From Bacteroidales bacterium (lineage in GTDB: Bacteria; Bacteroidota; Bacteroidia; Bacteroidales; UBA7960), in NCBI GenBank assembly GCA_007131125.1, contig SLRE01000119.1:1-9397 (forward strand): DNA of 9,397 nt, given 5' to 3'. The notes beneath the pieces are model-generated. The model worked only from the letters and a program-made list of their open reading frames with translations, did not search any database and was not told the DNA's origin. Below, piece by piece: positions 6,188 through 9,397 of the stretch. Position 1 is the stretch's first letter, and every line of letters starts with the position of its first letter. The translations under genes and the position numbers were made by a program.

Positions 6188-7969
6188 ATGACCATTGTTG
6201 AAAATATAAGCAATCCTTTTGTCAGTGCCCTTGGCTGGGCATTGGTACACAGCCTTTGGCAAATCGGGCTGATTGCATTGCTGTGGCGTATTTCTCTTTT
6301 CTTGGCCGGCAGAGCCTCTTCAGTTCTGCGTTATAATATGTCACTACTGGCTTTGCTGGCCATCCCGGCTATTTTCATATTCACTTTTTTCAGGCAATAC
6401 CACATCTATTCAAGAGCATCAAGAGTAGTTTCGGTTGAACATGAAGGTATTGCCTGGCTGGCATCTGAAGGAGGTTCCAGCTTTTACCTTCTTGAAAAGA
6501 GCCGGCTGGCATTCCTGCAACAGTTTGAGGCATACGTTCCATGGGTTTTCTGGATTTACCTTGCCGGAGTAGTAGTATTCTCTTTTCATGCCATGCTTTC
6601 CTACTCAAGGTTCAGGTCCATGCAATTCAGGTATGCCAGCCCCATACCCATTGAATGGAAGAAGAGGTATCTAAGCCTGGCCGAAAAAGCCGGCTTAAGA
6701 AAACTGCCCCGGATTTTCCGGACGCCCAAAACCGATGTTCCCCTGGTCATGGGTTTTTTCAAGCCGGTAATCCTGCTTCCCCTTGCCATGCTGTCAGACC
6801 TTAGCCCCGGGCAGGTAGAAACCATTCTTTTGCACGAACTCTATCATATCAGGAGAAAAGACCACTATTTCAATTTATTGCAAAACCTACTTGAGATCCT
6901 GTTTTTTTACCATCCTGCGGCCTGGTGGATCTCCCGCCAACTACGCAGCGAAAGAGAAAAATGCGTGGATGAATGGGTGGTAAAACAAACCCGGCAGCCC
7001 ATGGCTTATGCTAAGGCCCTGGTAAGCCTTGAAGAAAAACGCAGCACGGCCCTGCAACCGGTTGTAGCTGCAACGCAATCAAAAAATCTTTTGTTAAACA
7101 GAATTAAAAACATTATGACCATGAAAACAAAAAAGTTCAACCCCTCACAAAAGCTGGCCGCCCTTGCAGTGATTCTGTCGGCTTTGATCTCGGTAGCCTG
7201 GCTCAACCCGGCCACAACCATTAACCACTTTGCTGAAGAGCGTCAGGAAAGCCTTTCCCCTTACCCCGGCTTTCCCAATCCTGAGTTATTAACCCTTGCT
7301 CCCCGGCAGGAACCTTTGCCTCCCCCTTCCAATGGGGCTGCGGAACCACAGACAATGCCTGAAACTGATGAGGAAAAACCTCCTTCAAAAATCTATTTGC
7401 AGGACGGCAAAAGCGTTTCCTGGGAATCCCTCTCTGAAGAAGACCGTGAAAAGCTCCAGCTGGCAATGGCAGAAATGCGACTGGCCATGCAGGATGTGAA
7501 CCGTGAAGTGATTGAAAAATTCAACTCGGAAGAATTCAGGCAGCAAATGCAGCAGGTCAGGGAGGAGATCAGAGGCGCCATGGCAGAAATGGATACAGAG
7601 CTTGAGAAATTCCGATCGGAAGAATTCCAGCAGGAGATGAAAAAGGCTGGAGAAGAAGTGCGAAAAGCCATGGAAGAACTGGACAAGGAGGTTTTTCAGC
7701 ACCTGCAGTCAGAAGAGTTTCGCCGGGAGATGAAAAAAACCGGTGAAGAGATCCGAAAAGCCATGGAAACTATTGACAGGGAAGTTTTTGAAAAACTGCG
7801 CTCCGAGGAGTTTCAACAGGAGATGAAGGCCATTGGAGAAGAAATCAAAAAAGCCATGGAAGAAACCGGAAAAACACTGGAGATCGTTGGCCCTGCAATC
7901 CAGGATGTTCTTCAGGAAATCATGAAAGCCATTGAAGAAAGCTCCGGTGAGTTACCGGAAGAAGAATAA
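6188..7969 (+). CDS. M56-family (BlaR1-like) membrane metallopeptidase with repeat-built external domain
   Basis: This is an integral inner-membrane zinc protease of 593 residues, the likely signal transducer for the preceding repressor. Hydrophobic helices lie at about 11-40, 48-68, 116-138 and 321-339. The cytoplasmic catalytic region between the third and fourth helices has HELYH (216-220), then SEREKCVDEW (254-263), which supplies the usual third ligand and the C-x-D of M56 enzymes; FKPVILLP (191-198) is also typical. After the fourth helix comes a proline-rich linker (about 355-400), then a highly charged helical tail. Four repeats of 30-31 residues occupy 440-562, each centred on SEEFxxEM..GEEIRKAME, and a degenerate end follows. 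There is no beta-lactam-sensor domain (no SxxK or KTG motif seen), so the signal is not predicted to be penicillin. The ATG is 11 bases after the repressor stop, with no strong Shine-Dalgarno. In the family, the protease cleaves or triggers cleavage of the repressor. Confidence 0.9.
   Translation: MTIVENISNPFVSALGWALVHSLWQIGLIALLWRISLFLAGRASSVLRYNMSLLALLAIPAIFIFTFFRQYHIYSRASRVVSVEHEGIAWLASEGGSSFYLLEKSRLAFLQQFEAYVPWVFWIYLAGVVVFSFHAMLSYSRFRSMQFRYASPIPIEWKKRYLSLAEKAGLRKLPRIFRTPKTDVPLVMGFFKPVILLPLAMLSDLSPGQVETILLHELYHIRRKDHYFNLLQNLLEILFFYHPAAWWISRQLRSEREKCVDEWVVKQTRQPMAYAKALVSLEEKRSTALQPVVAATQSKNLLLNRIKNIMTMKTKKFNPSQKLAALAVILSALISVAWLNPATTINHFAEERQESLSPYPGFPNPELLTLAPRQEPLPPPSNGAAEPQTMPETDEEKPPSKIYLQDGKSVSWESLSEEDREKLQLAMAEMRLAMQDVNREVIEKFNSEEFRQQMQQVREEIRGAMAEMDTELEKFRSEEFQQEMKKAGEEVRKAMEELDKEVFQHLQSEEFRREMKKTGEEIRKAMETIDREVFEKLRSEEFQQEMKAIGEEIKKAMEETGKTLEIVGPAIQDVLQEIMKAIEESSGELPEEE
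7505..7873 (+). repeat. Four in-frame coding repeats of about 93 bp in the M56 gene
   Basis: The repeats encode residues 440-470, 471-500, 501-531 and 532-562. The SEEF tetrad begins at residues 447, 477, 508 and 539 (spacing 30, 31, 31). Bases are partly kept as well; CGAAAAGCCATGGAA occurs exactly in the second and third copies. Hydrophobic residues spaced mostly 3 and 4 apart suggest long amphipathic helices or a coiled coil with stutters. Confidence 0.88.
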
Positions 7970-7988
7970 GAGTTGCTAAATTATGTTT

Positions 7989-8027
7989 AAAAAAAGGGCT
8001 GTCCCATTCAAGCGGGGCAGCCCTTTT
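7989..8027. terminator. Bidirectional intrinsic terminator between the M56 gene and ornithine carbamoyltransferase gene
   Basis: GGGCTGTCCC (7996-8005) pairs with GGGGCAGCCC (8014-8023) over 10 bp with one G-U pair and an 8-base loop. Seven A's precede it (7989-7995) and four T's follow (8024-8027). It lies 19 bases past the M56 stop and 20 bases past the OTC stop on the opposite strand. It can serve both, and is stronger for the minus strand because of the longer tract there. Confidence 0.88.
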
Positions 8028-8047
8028 AGTTTATTCAAACCGAATGA

Positions 8048-9049
8048 TCAGGCACCAAGGGTGGCAACCATTACGGCTTTAATGGTATGCAGGCGATTCT
8101 CGGCTTGGTCAAATACCACAGAGTGTTCTGATTCAAAAACATCTTCTACCACTTCCATTCCGTCAAGACCGAATTTCTGGTAAATTTCTTCACCAATGGT
8201 TGTTTCACGATTGTGGAAAGCCGGGAGGCAATGCAGAAACTTCACCTTTGGATTGCCGGTCTTTTTCACAACATCCATATTTACCTGGTAAGGCTTGAGC
8301 AGTTCAATCCTTTCTTTCCAAACCTCATCGGGTTCGCCCATTGACACCCATACGTCGGTATACAGGAAGTCAACGCCTTTTACGGCTTCATCCACATCCT
8401 CTGTAATGGTGATCTTCGCACCGGTTTCTTTGGCAATTTCACGGCACTGGGCTACCAGTTCTTCAGAGGGCTGAACCGATTTGGGAGCAGCTGCACGGAA
8501 ATCCATTCCCATTTTGGCGGCTCCAACCAAAAGGGAGTTACCCATATTGTTACGGGCATCACCCAGGTAACAGAATGAAACCTGATGCAATGGCTTGTCG
8601 CTATGCTCCATCATGGTCTGGAAGTCGGCCAGGATTTGTGTAGGGTGAAACTCATTAGTCAAGCCGTTCCATACCGGCACCCCTGAATACTCGGCCAGTT
8701 CTTCAACGGTGGTTTGCGCAAAGCCACGGTATTCAATGCCATCATACATTCTGCCCAACACCCTGGCGGTATCTTTCATGGATTCTTTTTTGCCGATCTG
8801 GCTGCCGGTGGGTCCAAGGTAGGTCACCAGGGCTCCCTGGTCGAAAGCGGCTACCTCAAAAGCACAACGTGTGCGTGTGGAAGCTTTTTCAAAGATCAGG
8901 GCAATATTTTTGCCTTTTAATTTTTGTTGCTCATATCCGGCATATTTTGCCTTTTTTAGGTCAACGGACATCTCCAGTAAAAACTTAATTTCCTGGGGGG
9001 TGAAGTCCAGCAGCTTCACAAAACTTCTGTTTCTTAGGTTAAAAGCCAT
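8048..9049 (-). CDS. argF: Ornithine carbamoyltransferase, catabolic (ArcB)-type
   Basis: OTC swaps ornithine plus carbamoyl phosphate with citrulline plus phosphate in the cytosol. The 333 residues carry the carbamoyl phosphate motif STRTR (57-61), HPTQ (135-138), the ornithine-binding DVWVSMGE (232-239) and the catalytic HCLP (273-276). The opening MAFNLRNRSF and blocks such as KESMKDTARVLGRMYDGIEYRGF closely resemble Pseudomonas ArcB as I remember it. Together with the carbamate kinase gene just upstream, this favours the catabolic role, making carbamoyl phosphate from citrulline. The reaction is reversible, so an anabolic role cannot be ruled out, and databases often use argF for this family. 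The N-succinyl- or N-acetylornithine variants found in some Bacteroidota are unlikely, because the standard SMG loop is intact. The ATG at 9047-9049 has a strong Shine-Dalgarno. Confidence 0.95.
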   Translation of the reverse strand: MAFNLRNRSFVKLLDFTPQEIKFLLEMSVDLKKAKYAGYEQQKLKGKNIALIFEKASTRTRCAFEVAAFDQGALVTYLGPTGSQIGKKESMKDTARVLGRMYDGIEYRGFAQTTVEELAEYSGVPVWNGLTNEFHPTQILADFQTMMEHSDKPLHQVSFCYLGDARNNMGNSLLVGAAKMGMDFRAAAPKSVQPSEELVAQCREIAKETGAKITITEDVDEAVKGVDFLYTDVWVSMGEPDEVWKERIELLKPYQVNMDVVKKTGNPKVKFLHCLPAFHNRETTIGEEIYQKFGLDGMEVVEDVFESEHSVVFDQAENRLHTIKAVMVATLGA

Positions 9050-9056
9050 TTTTATT

Positions 9057-9063
9057 CTCCTTT
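9057..9063 (-). promoter_or_regulatory. Strong Shine-Dalgarno of the OTC gene
   Basis: On the minus strand AAAGGAG lies 7 bases before the ATG. It is the best ribosome binding site in the window and fixes the OTC start. Most other genes here have weak or no such site. Confidence 0.75.
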
Positions 9064-9128
9064 CAGATTTAATGATTTTATTATTGTTGGTTTAAAAATA
9101 ATCCCATTTGCAAGTTATTACGGTTGTT

Positions 9129-9397
9129 CTATCCGCCATGAATAACCGTTCCTTTTCCTTCCTTGCCAAGTTGTTCTGCTTCGGTAATGATGGCTTCTTT
9201 TCCGCCATGTTCAACAAACTCAACACATGCCCTGACTTTGGGAGCCATACTGCCTTCGGTGAACTGCCCGTCTTTTAGGTGTCTGTTAACCTCTGCCACG
9301 GTAACTCTTTCCAGCTTCTGTTCTTCAGGTTTGTGGAAGTTAATGAAAACATTGGGCACATCGGTGAGGATGCAGAATTCATCGGCTTTAATTTTGT
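9129..9397 (-). CDS. arcC: Carbamate kinase, C-terminal part (5' end outside window)
   Basis: Carbamate kinase moves the phosphate of carbamoyl phosphate to ADP, giving ATP, CO2 and ammonia. About 89 C-terminal residues are visible. They begin KIKADEFCILTDVPNVFINFHKP, the conserved LTDV nucleotide-site segment of the amino acid kinase fold. Then come the EGSMAPKVRACVEFVEHGGKEAIIT block (SM.PKV and GGK.AIIT are family marks) and the end GKGTVIHGG. The frame continues to the right edge, so a GTG at 9359 is not the start. The stop lies 79 bases before the OTC start on the same strand, consistent with an arc operon. Arginine deiminase (arcA) is not in view. Confidence 0.93.
   Translation of the reverse strand, partial: KIKADEFCILTDVPNVFINFHKPEEQKLERVTVAEVNRHLKDGQFTEGSMAPKVRACVEFVEHGGKEAIITEAEQLGKEGKGTVIHGG

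Noticed and set aside
7385..7702. A minus-strand open frame over the M56 repeats with repeated Phe/Leu-rich segments.
   Set aside because: Its internal repetition is only the reverse reading of the Glu/Lys-rich coding repeats. There is no start signal or family resemblance.
9050..9128. A separate promoter for the OTC gene between carbamate kinase and OTC.
   Set aside because: TATTTTTA is near the -7 form on the minus strand, but the only TTG upstream lies about 10 bases away, not 17-23. Cotranscription with carbamate kinase is simpler.

Overview
The window looks like ordinary chromosome from a member of the Bacteroidota. Three things point there. The Rho fragment reads like Bacteroidota Rho. 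There is a good TTG-N20-TAnnTTTG promoter (the Bacteroidota sigma-A form) in front of the blaI-like gene. The regulator/M56-peptidase pair is of a kind common in that phylum. Several genes lack a clear Shine-Dalgarno sequence, which also fits. I saw no insertion sequence, phage gene, tRNA, rRNA or CRISPR array. The nine genes fill almost the whole window.

Layout. (1) 2-901, plus strand: the 3' end of rho. It meets the minus-strand block at a hairpin with an A-tract on one side and a T-tract on the other, so it can terminate from both directions. (2) 965-5506, minus strand, read right to left: cysE (serine acetyltransferase), cysK (cysteine synthase), a yjbQ/UPF0047 gene and a copA-type copper-exporting P-type ATPase. 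The gaps are 58, 65 and 111 bases and show no intrinsic terminator, so this may be one transcript. (3) 5507-5795: a divergent intergenic region. It holds an AT-rich perfect inverted repeat, a blaI promoter and two 16-bp dyads that look like repressor operators. (4) 5796-7969, plus strand: a BlaI/MecI-family repressor and an M56 (BlaR1-like) membrane metallopeptidase. In place of a penicillin-binding sensor, the peptidase ends in a charged helical domain built from four repeats of about 31 residues. (5) A second two-way hairpin terminator, then on the minus strand a catabolic-type ornithine carbamoyltransferase and, upstream of it and cut by the window edge, carbamate kinase.

How they work together. 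CysE makes O-acetylserine and CysK turns it into cysteine. CysE ends in isoleucine, the residue that docks into the CysK active site in known cysteine synthase complexes, so complex formation is likely. CopA expels Cu(I) from the cytoplasm; its place behind cysteine genes may be chance or a thiol/metal link. ArcC and OTC together can turn citrulline into ornithine, CO2, ammonia and ATP (the lower half of the arginine deiminase pathway). The most interesting unit is the repressor/M56 pair. It appears to be autoregulated and keeps the zinc protease motif, but its external domain is unlike the beta-lactam sensor of BlaR1, so what it senses is unknown.
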